From: Gammaproteobacteria bacterium
GTDB lineage: Bacteria > Pseudomonadota > Gammaproteobacteria > PIVX01
Length of the DNA: 64,000 nucleotides
Assembly: GCA_003353785.1 (NCBI GenBank)
Contig: PIVX01000001.1
Span: 1-64,000 of the forward strand
Direction of reading: 5' to 3'
Part shown: positions 57,797 to 64,000 of the stretch, piece after piece
Layout of the letters: each line of letters starts with the position of its first letter
Numbering within the stretch: position 1 is the stretch's first letter
Position numbers and translations under genes: made by a program
The notes under the pieces: model-generated
Seen by the model: only the letters and a program-made list of their open reading frames with translations
What the model was told of the DNA's origin: nothing
The model's database searches: none

Positions 57797-58357
57797 TTAT
57801 TTGTTAACTTGAACTTTTTTATTACTATCTGTCTTTGATTGTTCCTTATCTACTTTATTATCTTTATTATCTTTATTATCTTTATTATCTTTATTATCTA
57901 ATTTAATTGAGGTAATTTTTTCACGCAAACACTTACAGTCACGTAATGCTCCCATTGGTTGTGGAACACCTTGAAAATCTCCTGGAAAACATAAATTAAT
58001 TCTCCAATCTATTGCATCATCATCTATTTCTGTTGGGATCACCCAAGTTTTTCTACTTCTATATATTTCATTTTCTTTGCCTTCCCAAATAGTTGGAGAA
58101 AATTTTGCTCTTAAGGTTACATAATCCCTACTTTTACATGGGAAATCAATTGAATTTTTTAAAATAGCTTTAGCTATTGTAATGGTACCTTTTGGATTAA
58201 AAGGTTTTTCATATGGATCATATAAATCAATCGTTATAGCAAAATCTTTCCAACAAGTATTTTTATCAATAATTAATTTACAGGGAAAATCTGTCTTGGC
58301 TAAACAACCAATAGCATACGATAATAAGAAGACAATCAGTGCATGTCTCATATACAT
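57797..58357 (-). CDS. Secreted protein with C-terminal DNK tandem repeat
   Basis: 186 residues. GGAG five bases before the first ATG sets the start. A signal peptide (MRHALIVFLLSYAIGCLA) is followed by a Cys-bearing domain of about 110 residues with six Cys (DFPCKLIIDKNTCWKDF, DFPCKSRDY, INLCFPGD, DCKCLREK), suggesting disulphides. I do not recognise the family. The last 35 residues are hydrophilic: five Asp-Asn-Lys units and KVDKEQSKTDSNKKVQVNK. It converges with dapD with no gap. Confidence 0.7.
   Translation of the reverse strand: MYMRHALIVFLLSYAIGCLAKTDFPCKLIIDKNTCWKDFAITIDLYDPYEKPFNPKGTITIAKAILKNSIDFPCKSRDYVTLRAKFSPTIWEGKENEIYRSRKTWVIPTEIDDDAIDWRINLCFPGDFQGVPQPMGALRDCKCLREKITSIKLDNKDNKDNKDNKDNKVDKEQSKTDSNKKVQVNK
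57853..57899 (-). repeat. 9-bp coding tandem repeat (Asp-Asn-Lys)
   Basis: Five perfect copies of a 9-base unit (GATAATAAA on the coding strand). The unit keeps the reading frame, so copy-number change would alter only tail length. Confidence 0.9.
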
Positions 58358-58496
58358 AATTTCTCCACTAGCTACATTATAAGCATTATTAATAAATATA
58401 ATAGTTCATGTTAATAACTTAGACACTTTTATTATGAAAAATCCTAGGTTAAATCAGATAATTGCAATTTTTTTTTTCATTTCGCTCTAGCATTGC

Positions 58497-58524
58497 TTGT
58501 TTCTATAAACCTCTTTGATACAAT
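58497..58524 (+). promoter_or_regulatory. Promoter of tRNA-Ser
   Basis: -35-like TTGTTT (58497-58502), 16-base spacer, -10-like TACAAT (58519-58524), ending 9 bases before the tRNA 5' end. Confidence 0.5.
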
Positions 58525-58533
58525 ATTGATACA

Positions 58534-58625
58534 GGAGAGATGGCCGAGCGGTTTAAGGCGCACGCCTGGAAAGCGTGTGTACGTTTTAAAGCGTACCGAG
58601 GGTTCGAATCCCTCTCTCTCCGCCA
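58534..58625 (+). tRNA. tRNA-Ser (anticodon GGA)
   Basis: Acceptor GGAGAGA pairs with TCTCTCC, G discriminator, CCA encoded. Anticodon stem CACGC/GCGTG with GGA in the loop, a long variable arm (TGTACGTTTTAAAGCGTACCG) as in class II tRNAs, and T-arm GAGGG-TTCGAAT-CCCTC. Confidence 0.97.
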
Positions 58626-58825
58626 ATCCTTAAAACTTAAATATTTCTAAAAGCTCTTTAATTGATTATGCTTAATTATCATACAAACAAACATGTATGC
58701 TCTTATTTTGTATAATAAAAACAACTTTTGTTGCCATAGTGGTTGTTTTAATATAATAGATCTTTTTATCTACAATAATCTCTAACTTAATTTTTTAAAT
58801 TTAATGTTTATTCTAAAATATTTTA

Positions 58826-58855
58826 TTGACAATAAAGTATAAATTAGAATATAAT
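58826..58855 (+). promoter_or_regulatory. Promoter of the DauR-like/PhzF operon
   Basis: Perfect -35 TTGACA (58826-58831), 18-base spacer, perfect -10 TATAAT (58850-58855). Transcription should start near 58862, only about 17 bases before the ATG at 58879, and no Shine-Dalgarno sequence is seen in between. Confidence 0.7.
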
Positions 58856-58878
58856 GTCTAATAAATAGTTGCCAACAT

Positions 58879-59496
58879 ATGAGAACTGCATTAAAAAAAT
58901 ATTTACCAATTGCACAAGGTTTTGCTGAGTTACTTTATCCTCTTGCTGAAGTTGTCATTCACGATTTAAAGAAAGATAAAATAGAAGCTATATTTAATTC
59001 TTTTTCTAAAAGAAATGTTGGAGATAAGTCATATCTAGAAAACTGGAATTCCCCTAGCAAACTTAAAAATAATATTATCGGTCCATATAAAAAAACTAAT
59101 TATGATGGACGTAATTTAAAATCTATTAGCATAATATTACGTGATGAAACAAAAAAAGCCATTAGTTTACTCTGTATTAACATGGATATTTCTATTTTTG
59201 ATAAATACCGGAGTTCTTTACAGCTGTTCCTAGATAATAATGACAAATTTAACTCAGAGGAACAACAGAATTTATTTAAAGATGATCTATATGAGCAAAT
59301 AACCGTCTTTATTAGAAATTACTGTCAACAAAATCATCTAAATATTGATAACCTTAATCGTAATGAAAAACAAAATCTTATTTTAACCTTAAAGAATAAA
59401 GGTGCATTTGATGGAAAAAATGCAACTAATTACATTGCTCGTATTCTAAACATTAGTCGGGCGACTGTTTATAATTATCTTAAACCAACAAAATAA
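58879..59496 (+). CDS. YheO/DauR-like transcriptional regulator
   Basis: 205 residues. The first 115 form a PAS-like YheO domain (FAELLYPLAEVVIHDLKKDK with the His-Asp-Leu motif and ISLLCINMDIS), and the last 60 hold a HTH of the DauR type (NRNEKQNLILTLKNKGAFDG, NYIARILNISRATVYNYL). DauR represses D-arginine catabolism in Pseudomonas; the ligand here is unknown. It heads a four-gene plus-strand run and probably controls it. One base separates its stop from the next ATG. Confidence 0.88.
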   Translation: MRTALKKYLPIAQGFAELLYPLAEVVIHDLKKDKIEAIFNSFSKRNVGDKSYLENWNSPSKLKNNIIGPYKKTNYDGRNLKSISIILRDETKKAISLLCINMDISIFDKYRSSLQLFLDNNDKFNSEEQQNLFKDDLYEQITVFIRNYCQQNHLNIDNLNRNEKQNLILTLKNKGAFDGKNATNYIARILNISRATVYNYLKPTK

Positions 59497-59497
59497 C

Positions 59498-60307
59498 ATG
59501 CAACAAAAAGAATTAAAATTTTGGCAAGTAGACGCTTTTACAAATAAAATTTTTAAAGGTAACCCAGCAGCTATTTTTATTTTAGATGAAAAAATAGACG
59601 AGATATTGATGCAAAATATTGCTAGCGAAATGAATTTACCTGAAACAGCTTTTGTATTAAAAAATGAAAATTCTAACCCTTATTTACAATGGTTTACCCC
59701 AAAATCTGAAATCGATCTATGTGGACATGCAACACTTGCTGCTGCACATATTTACTTAACCCAGTTTGAACCCAAACTTAATACAATAACTTTTGATACA
59801 AAATTTGTTGGCCAACTTAATGTTAAAAAAAATAGTCATACTTACACCATGAATTTTCCTTCACGGATAGGTGAAAATATACCATTAACTAAAATTCCAT
59901 CTTTTGTATTTAGATCACTATCAAAAACACCACCAATAGAAGCATATAAATCTCGTGATTTAATGCTTATATATGAAAATGATCAAACCATATATGATAT
60001 GCAACCAAATTTCAATGCTCTCTTAGAATACAAAAATTTTATAATAGTTACAGCTAAATCTAGTAAAGCAAAATATGATTTTATATCTCGTTTCTTTTGC
60101 GCAGATGACGGTATTGTTGAAGATCCAGTAACCGGCTCTGCTCATTGCACCTCAGCCCCATATTGGTCTTCTAAATTAGTCAAAAAAAATCTTAAAGCAT
60201 ACCAAGCATCCGAACGTGGTGGTGAGTTATTAATTAAAATTGTAAATGATCGTATTTTTATATCTGGAGAAGCAATAACAGTAATACAAGGTAGTATGAG
60301 GATTTAA
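59498..60307 (+). CDS. PhzF-family isomerase-like protein
   Basis: 269 residues. The two-barrel PhzF fold is marked by QVDAFTNKIFKGNPAAIFIL, MNLPETAFVLKN with the conserved Glu, IDLCGHATLAAAH, and FFCADDGIVEDPVTGSAHC. PhzF of phenazine synthesis isomerises a dihydro-anthranilate; family members elsewhere act on other amino-acid-like compounds. It ends directly at the start of the aminotransferase gene, with which it should work. Confidence 0.92.
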   Translation: MQQKELKFWQVDAFTNKIFKGNPAAIFILDEKIDEILMQNIASEMNLPETAFVLKNENSNPYLQWFTPKSEIDLCGHATLAAAHIYLTQFEPKLNTITFDTKFVGQLNVKKNSHTYTMNFPSRIGENIPLTKIPSFVFRSLSKTPPIEAYKSRDLMLIYENDQTIYDMQPNFNALLEYKNFIIVTAKSSKAKYDFISRFFCADDGIVEDPVTGSAHCTSAPYWSSKLVKKNLKAYQASERGGELLIKIVNDRIFISGEAITVIQGSMRI

Positions 60308-61438
60308 ATGTCAAAGTTACCTCAATTTAAACTTGAAAGTTATTTAGCGACTAGAGAATTTAAAGCTCCATATATGCTTTGTGCTTCTGATACTGAATCT
60401 TACCTAATGTCTGAACTCTTGAATTTGGCAGATCAAGAATGTTTGAAGCTTTGGAATAATCTTTCACTTACTTATACAGAGCTATTTGGTATGCCATTAC
60501 TTCTAGAAGAAATCGCTAAATCTTATGAAAAGCATATTGCATCAAAAAATATTTTATGTTTTGCTGGAGCTGAAGAAGGAATTTATTGTATGTGCCATTC
60601 TATCCTTGAAAAAGAAGACCATGCAATTGTTATAACACCTTGCTATCAATCGTTAAAAGCAATTCCCAGCTCTTTATGTAAAGTTAGTAAAATACAATTA
60701 TTTCATGAAAATAATTGGGAACTAGATATCAGTAAAATTAAAAGTACTATACAACCAAATACTAAACTTATCATTATTAACTATCCTCATAATCCAACAG
60801 GTGCAATGCTGACCAAAATCCAACAAAAAGAACTAGTTGATATTGCACGTGAAAATAATTTATGGATTTTTTCAGATGAAGTTTATCGTCTATTAGAATT
60901 AGAACCTAATGATCAATTACCCATGATCGCAGATGAATATGAGAAAGGCCTAAGTCTTGGTGTTATGTCTAAAGCATTTGGTTTAGCTGGATTACGTATT
61001 GGCTGGGTTGCCACACAAAATACTGAAATTTTGAACAAAATGAGTAACATTAAAAGCTATCTTTCAATTTGTAATAGTGCTCCTTCTGAGATAATTTCAA
61101 TAATTGCGTTAAGAAATAAAAACAAAATACTAGATCGGAATTTAAAAATAATTAAAAAAAACATTATGCTGCTAAATGTTTTTTTTGAAAACAATCAGAG
61201 TGTTTTCGAGTGGTTAACCCCTAAAAGTGGATGTACTAGCTTCCCAAAGCTAAAACCACCTATTTCAGCATATGATTTCTCTGAAAACCTACTTAAGACA
61301 AAAGGTGTAGTTATGTTACCAAGCACAGTCTACGATTATGGCGATAGTCATGTTCGTATTGGCTTTGGAAGAAAAAATTTACCAATAGCATTAAATCACC
61401 TACAAGATTTCATTAGCTCAAACTTTGATTTTACTTAG
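60308..61438 (+). CDS. PLP-dependent class I/II aminotransferase
   Basis: 376 residues, fold type I. The cofactor lysine is in GVMSKAFGLAGLRIGWVATQ, with IINYPHNPTGAML and WIFSDEVYRLLEL. The unusual start (LESYLATREFKAPYMLCASD) and YTELFGMPLLLEEIAKSY recall the branch that includes capreomycidine synthase (VioD), whose substrate is an arginine derivative; that is a family resemblance, not a proof. It abuts the PhzF gene with no spacer and precedes the OCD gene by 11 bases. Confidence 0.88.
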   Translation: MSKLPQFKLESYLATREFKAPYMLCASDTESYLMSELLNLADQECLKLWNNLSLTYTELFGMPLLLEEIAKSYEKHIASKNILCFAGAEEGIYCMCHSILEKEDHAIVITPCYQSLKAIPSSLCKVSKIQLFHENNWELDISKIKSTIQPNTKLIIINYPHNPTGAMLTKIQQKELVDIARENNLWIFSDEVYRLLELEPNDQLPMIADEYEKGLSLGVMSKAFGLAGLRIGWVATQNTEILNKMSNIKSYLSICNSAPSEIISIIALRNKNKILDRNLKIIKKNIMLLNVFFENNQSVFEWLTPKSGCTSFPKLKPPISAYDFSENLLKTKGVVMLPSTVYDYGDSHVRIGFGRKNLPIALNHLQDFISSNFDFT

Positions 61439-61449
61439 CGTAATGACTT

Positions 61450-62379
61450 ATGCAAATACTAGATATTGATGATATCAAAAATAGAATCGAACTTACCAAA
61501 ATGATTTCTATGCAGGAAGAAGGCTTTAAAGCATTCAGTGCAAATAAAGTTAATATCCCCCCTGTTGGTTATATAAAACAAAAAAATCCTCCCGGTTCTT
61601 ATCATATTAAATATGGATTAATAAATAATGATAGTATTTGGGTTGTTAAAATTGCAGGCGGCCCCCACTCTATGCCACTTAATGGTTTAATAATAGTTAT
61701 CTCAACAGTAACAGGTGCCCCAATTGCCATCTTGAAAGATAACGGTTATCTCACTCAGCTTAGAACAGCTATTGCTGGACTTATATCAGCTAAATACCTT
61801 GCTCCAAAAAAAATTACAAATATAGGAATAGTTGGTACTGGGAAACAAGCAGAAATGCAATTAAATATTTTAAAGAATTTGACGACTTGTAGAAATGTAT
61901 ATATTTGGGGTCGCTCAGCTAAAAAAAGTTTGCAATATAAAAAAACTATGGAGAAACAAGGATTTAAAATAAATGTTGTTTCTTCAACGACAGATATTAT
62001 AGAAAATTGCAATCTGATCGTAACAGCAACATCTGCAGAAGAACCAATTTTAACAACTATCCATTCAGGAACTCATATAACTGCAGTTGGAGCAGATGCA
62101 CCAGGAAAAATAGAACTTAATCCCAAAATCATTTCAAATGCTGATATCCTTTGTGCAGATAGTAAAGCTCAATGTATTGATCATGGAGAAATCCATTATG
62201 CTTATAAAGAAAAAATGATCAAAGAAAACAATATAATAGAGCTTGGACAGCTCATCCTAGATCAAACTTTAGGAAGAACACAGAATGATCAAATAACTGT
62301 TACAGATCTAACTGGAATTGCTGTTCAAGATATTCAAATTGCTAAAGCAATTATACAACAACCATGCTCAAAGCCTTAA
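61450..62379 (+). CDS. Ornithine cyclodeaminase / mu-crystallin family protein
   Basis: 309 residues. The NAD-binding Rossmann motif is GIVGTGKQAEMQLNILK; LTQLRTAIAGLISAKYLA and HITAVGADAPGKIELNPKII are the family blocks, the latter with the catalytic-position Asp of OCD. Members either cyclise ornithine to proline or reduce cyclic imino acids (ketimines). Which one cannot be told. Last gene of the DauR-like/PhzF/aminotransferase run. Confidence 0.9.
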   Translation: MQILDIDDIKNRIELTKMISMQEEGFKAFSANKVNIPPVGYIKQKNPPGSYHIKYGLINNDSIWVVKIAGGPHSMPLNGLIIVISTVTGAPIAILKDNGYLTQLRTAIAGLISAKYLAPKKITNIGIVGTGKQAEMQLNILKNLTTCRNVYIWGRSAKKSLQYKKTMEKQGFKINVVSSTTDIIENCNLIVTATSAEEPILTTIHSGTHITAVGADAPGKIELNPKIISNADILCADSKAQCIDHGEIHYAYKEKMIKENNIIELGQLILDQTLGRTQNDQITVTDLTGIAVQDIQIAKAIIQQPCSKP

Positions 62380-62410
62380 GTCAATTATAAATTTATTTTG
62401 ATTGATATAT

Positions 62411-62438
62411 TTGGTAAACTAGCATACTATATTACAAT
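62411..62438 (+). promoter_or_regulatory. Possible promoter of the SRPBCC-marR pair
   Basis: -35-like TTGGTA (62411-62416), 16-base spacer, -10-like TACAAT (62433-62438). The ATG follows about 15 bases after the expected start, with no Shine-Dalgarno sequence. Confidence 0.35.
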
Positions 62439-62459
62439 CATACATTTTAAGTACATTTT

Positions 62460-62891
62460 ATGTGGGAAAAAATACATAGCAAGTTCTATAAAGATGTTTC
62501 AGCCCAAGAAGTATGGGAAATATGGACAGATATAGAAAATTGGCCAAAATGGCATAATGATTTAGAATATTGTAAATTAAATGGTAATTTTGTAGTTGGT
62601 AATAGCTTTGTGCTAAAACCAAAGAAAGCCCCTCCAGTTAAAATAACTTTAACAGAAATAAATGAGAATAAAAAATTCACCGATCGCACCGATTTTCTTG
62701 GTGCTAAAATGTTTGATACACATATTATAGATGAAAAAGAAAACGGAATACTATTAACTAATAAATTAATAGTAACAGGAACATTAAAATGGCTTTGGAT
62801 AAAGGTTGTCGCAAATCACGTGGCTAATAGCGTTCCAGAAGAAATGAATGCACTTGTTAAATTAGCTCAATCTAATGTTAAAATATCATGA
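62460..62891 (+). CDS. SRPBCC (polyketide cyclase/START-like) family protein
   Basis: 143 residues. The opening FYKDVSAQEVWEIWTDIENW and PKWHNDLEY match the cyclase/dehydrase-like ligand-binding fold, with the deep pocket made by strands such as SFVLKPKKAPPVKITLTEIN. Such proteins bind hydrophobic ligands; no enzyme activity can be assigned. Its stop overlaps the marR start by four bases, so the two are coupled, and the MarR protein may answer to the same ligand. Confidence 0.88.
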   Translation: MWEKIHSKFYKDVSAQEVWEIWTDIENWPKWHNDLEYCKLNGNFVVGNSFVLKPKKAPPVKITLTEINENKKFTDRTDFLGAKMFDTHIIDEKENGILLTNKLIVTGTLKWLWIKVVANHVANSVPEEMNALVKLAQSNVKIS

Positions 62892-63349
62892 GTAAATTTC
62901 CTTTTAGCTTTGATACTCCAGCAGACAGTCCAGGATTTTTGCTTTGGCAAACAACAACACTTTGGCAACGATTAATCAAACAATCAATTTCACATCACAA
63001 CATATCACATTCACAATTTGTGATAATGGCAGTCTCACTATGGTTTGATGGACAAGGAGTTGACGTAACCCAGAGTAAGATAATTAATATTTCCAAGCTA
63101 GATAAAATGACTGTTTCTAAATCTTTAAAAAAACTTACCATCTTAGGATTAGTTGAAAGATATGAGCATATTAAAGATAATAGAACTAAAACCGTTAAGC
63201 TAACTTCTAATGGAAAAAAACTAACTCGAAAGTTAGTTCCCATTATCGAAGGCATTGATGCAAAATTTTTTGGTAACCTAGCGCAGAAAAAACAAGATAC
63301 TTTAGTTAAAATATTAAGAAATTTAGTAGCTAATATAATTCATCAATAA
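62888..63349 (+). CDS. MarR-family transcriptional regulator
   Basis: 153 residues. Winged-helix region: SHSQFVIMAVSLWF, IINISKLDKMTVSKSLKKL as recognition helix, LGLVERYEHIKDNRTKTVKL as wing, and a C-terminal dimer helix. MarR proteins usually repress their own and nearby genes until a phenolic or oxidising signal arrives. It overlaps the SRPBCC gene and converges on the alternative oxidase gene with 15 bases between. Confidence 0.92.
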   Translation: MSKFPFSFDTPADSPGFLLWQTTTLWQRLIKQSISHHNISHSQFVIMAVSLWFDGQGVDVTQSKIINISKLDKMTVSKSLKKLTILGLVERYEHIKDNRTKTVKLTSNGKKLTRKLVPIIEGIDAKFFGNLAQKKQDTLVKILRNLVANIIHQ

Positions 63350-63364
63350 TCCAACACTTAACTA

Positions 63365-63982
63365 TTATAAAATATCAGAAAAATGATGATTTACATCACG
63401 ATGATTAGCTTCGTCTGCACGTATAGCTATAACAACTTCACGTAATTTAGCATCACTTGGTAATTGCCAATATACAATAGCAGACTTAGGAGCATCAACA
63501 TTTTCTATTTTACCTTTATCAATCTCTTCTAAATATTGTGTGTAGCTTGCTATAGCTTCTTCTTCAAAATAACCAACAATTCTATGACAAATCTTTGAAG
63601 AAAATATGTATAAGAAAAAGAATAAATTATAAAAAACAAATTGTACGGCTACCACTACTAACCTTTCAATCCACGTTGGAGAAACAATCTGAATAAAAGT
63701 CATTAAGTGCTGGCGCTCATTTTCAGCCTCATCAAGAAGCGTTTTTATCCAACCATCATCATCTTTCATTAAGCGTAAGCTCTTAAGATGTTGTACAGCG
63801 CCACCAACCATTCCTGGAACAGCCGCGACAGTTTCTAAAACTACTGCTCTGTGACCATATCTTTTAGCAAAGAAAAGATCAGCAACAAAACGAAGTAATT
63901 TAACAAAATACAATGCTATTTTATCACGAAAATCTTTAGGTTTATGATGAATGTTTAAATCTACCTTACTATTTTTACTCAT
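63365..63982 (-). CDS. aox: Alternative oxidase (cyanide-insensitive ubiquinol oxidase)
   Basis: 205 residues. The diiron ligands are in the four standard motifs: Glu50 in VLETVAAVPGMVGG, Glu89 and His92 in AENERQHLMTF, Glu in YFEEEAIASYTQYL, and Glu191 and His194 in RADEANHRDVNHHF. Two hydrophobic helices bind it to the inner membrane, where it oxidises quinol and reduces oxygen without pumping protons. The N-terminus is short, with no targeting sequence and no regulatory Cys. Bacterial AOX occurs in scattered gammaproteobacteria. The start ATG lies 18 bases from the window end. Confidence 0.95.
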   Translation of the reverse strand: MSKNSKVDLNIHHKPKDFRDKIALYFVKLLRFVADLFFAKRYGHRAVVLETVAAVPGMVGGAVQHLKSLRLMKDDDGWIKTLLDEAENERQHLMTFIQIVSPTWIERLVVVAVQFVFYNLFFFLYIFSSKICHRIVGYFEEEAIASYTQYLEEIDKGKIENVDAPKSAIVYWQLPSDAKLREVVIAIRADEANHRDVNHHFSDIL

Positions 63983-64000
63983 TTTTAGTAAATTCCATTT

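Larger units (their letters stand above)
58358..58878. other. Intergenic region around tRNA-Ser
   Basis: Apart from the tRNA-Ser gene and two promoters (listed separately) the region is AT-rich and shows no gene. A T-run of nine at 58469-58478 lies upstream of the tRNA promoter. Confidence 0.5.

Noticed and set aside
57853-57899. CRISPR-like array
   Set aside because: A 9-base unit without spacers, coding for Asp-Asn-Lys; it is a simple tandem repeat.

Overview
The window looks like chromosomal DNA of an AT-rich gammaproteobacterium (GC roughly 30 % by eye, not computed). ZipA, a two-transmembrane FadE-type acyl-CoA dehydrogenase, RdgC, MsbA/LpxK and the smc-zipA-ligA order all point to Gammaproteobacteria. 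Low GC, long decayed intergenic stretches, several dead transposon fragments and two glutamyl-tRNA synthetases suggest a host-associated lineage of the Legionella/Coxiella/Francisella kind. That placement is inference. No phage, plasmid or CRISPR locus is visible.

Layout. 1-1.8 kb: a LuxR-type regulator followed by a sodium/solute-symporter-like gene that runs off the left edge. 1.8-2.7 kb: a decayed region with a TnpB remnant. 2.7-11.7 kb: a leftward block, rpsB-tsf-pyrH-frr-fadE-gltX-cysS plus a secreted methyltransferase-like gene. 12.1 kb: map, divergent from rpsB. 13-14.8 kb: a BI-1 family membrane protein and a long non-coding stretch with a second TnpB tail. 14.8-18.7 kb: a DUF2062 gene and mfd. 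18.7-31.1 kb: leftward serS, smc, zipA, ligA and a peptide-type ABC importer (lipoprotein plus two permeases, no ATPase gene). 31.4-31.6 kb: tRNA-Ala and tRNA-Glu. 31.7-34.6 kb: small accessory genes (Nudix, Dabb, GNAT, tag) lying among IS630 and IS5-like transposase stubs. 34.8-41.4 kb: a YdjM-like protein, an ELM1-like protein, a histone-H1-like basic protein coupled to rdgB, arsC, rdgC and a second gltX. 41.6-48.8 kb: an MFS transporter, dusA-recJ-aminotransferase, a GNAT protein and an NlpC/P60 peptidase.

48.8-53.6 kb is the most unusual part. It holds an inverse-autotransporter (intimin/invasin-type) gene whose passenger has no recognisable Ig-like domains but carries about nine copies of an 18-residue repeat and a long Gln/Asn/Arg-rich tail. 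Next to it is a graveyard with a frameshifted possible outer-membrane-protein gene and IS701- and IS200-type stubs. 54-58.4 kb: lpxK and msbA (lipid A), dapD (lysine/peptidoglycan) and a secreted protein with a DNK tandem repeat. 58.5 kb: tRNA-Ser. 58.9-62.4 kb: a tightly packed set, YheO/DauR-like regulator, PhzF-fold protein, PLP aminotransferase and ornithine-cyclodeaminase-family protein, that reads as an uncharacterised amino-acid pathway. 62.4-64 kb: SRPBCC and MarR genes convergent with an alternative oxidase.

The best candidates for something undescribed are the DauR-like/PhzF/aminotransferase/OCD operon, the repeat-bearing inverse autotransporter, the LuxR-symporter pair, the secreted methyltransferase-like protein and the histone-like/rdgB coupling. 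No single dramatic new system is proven by sequence reading alone.
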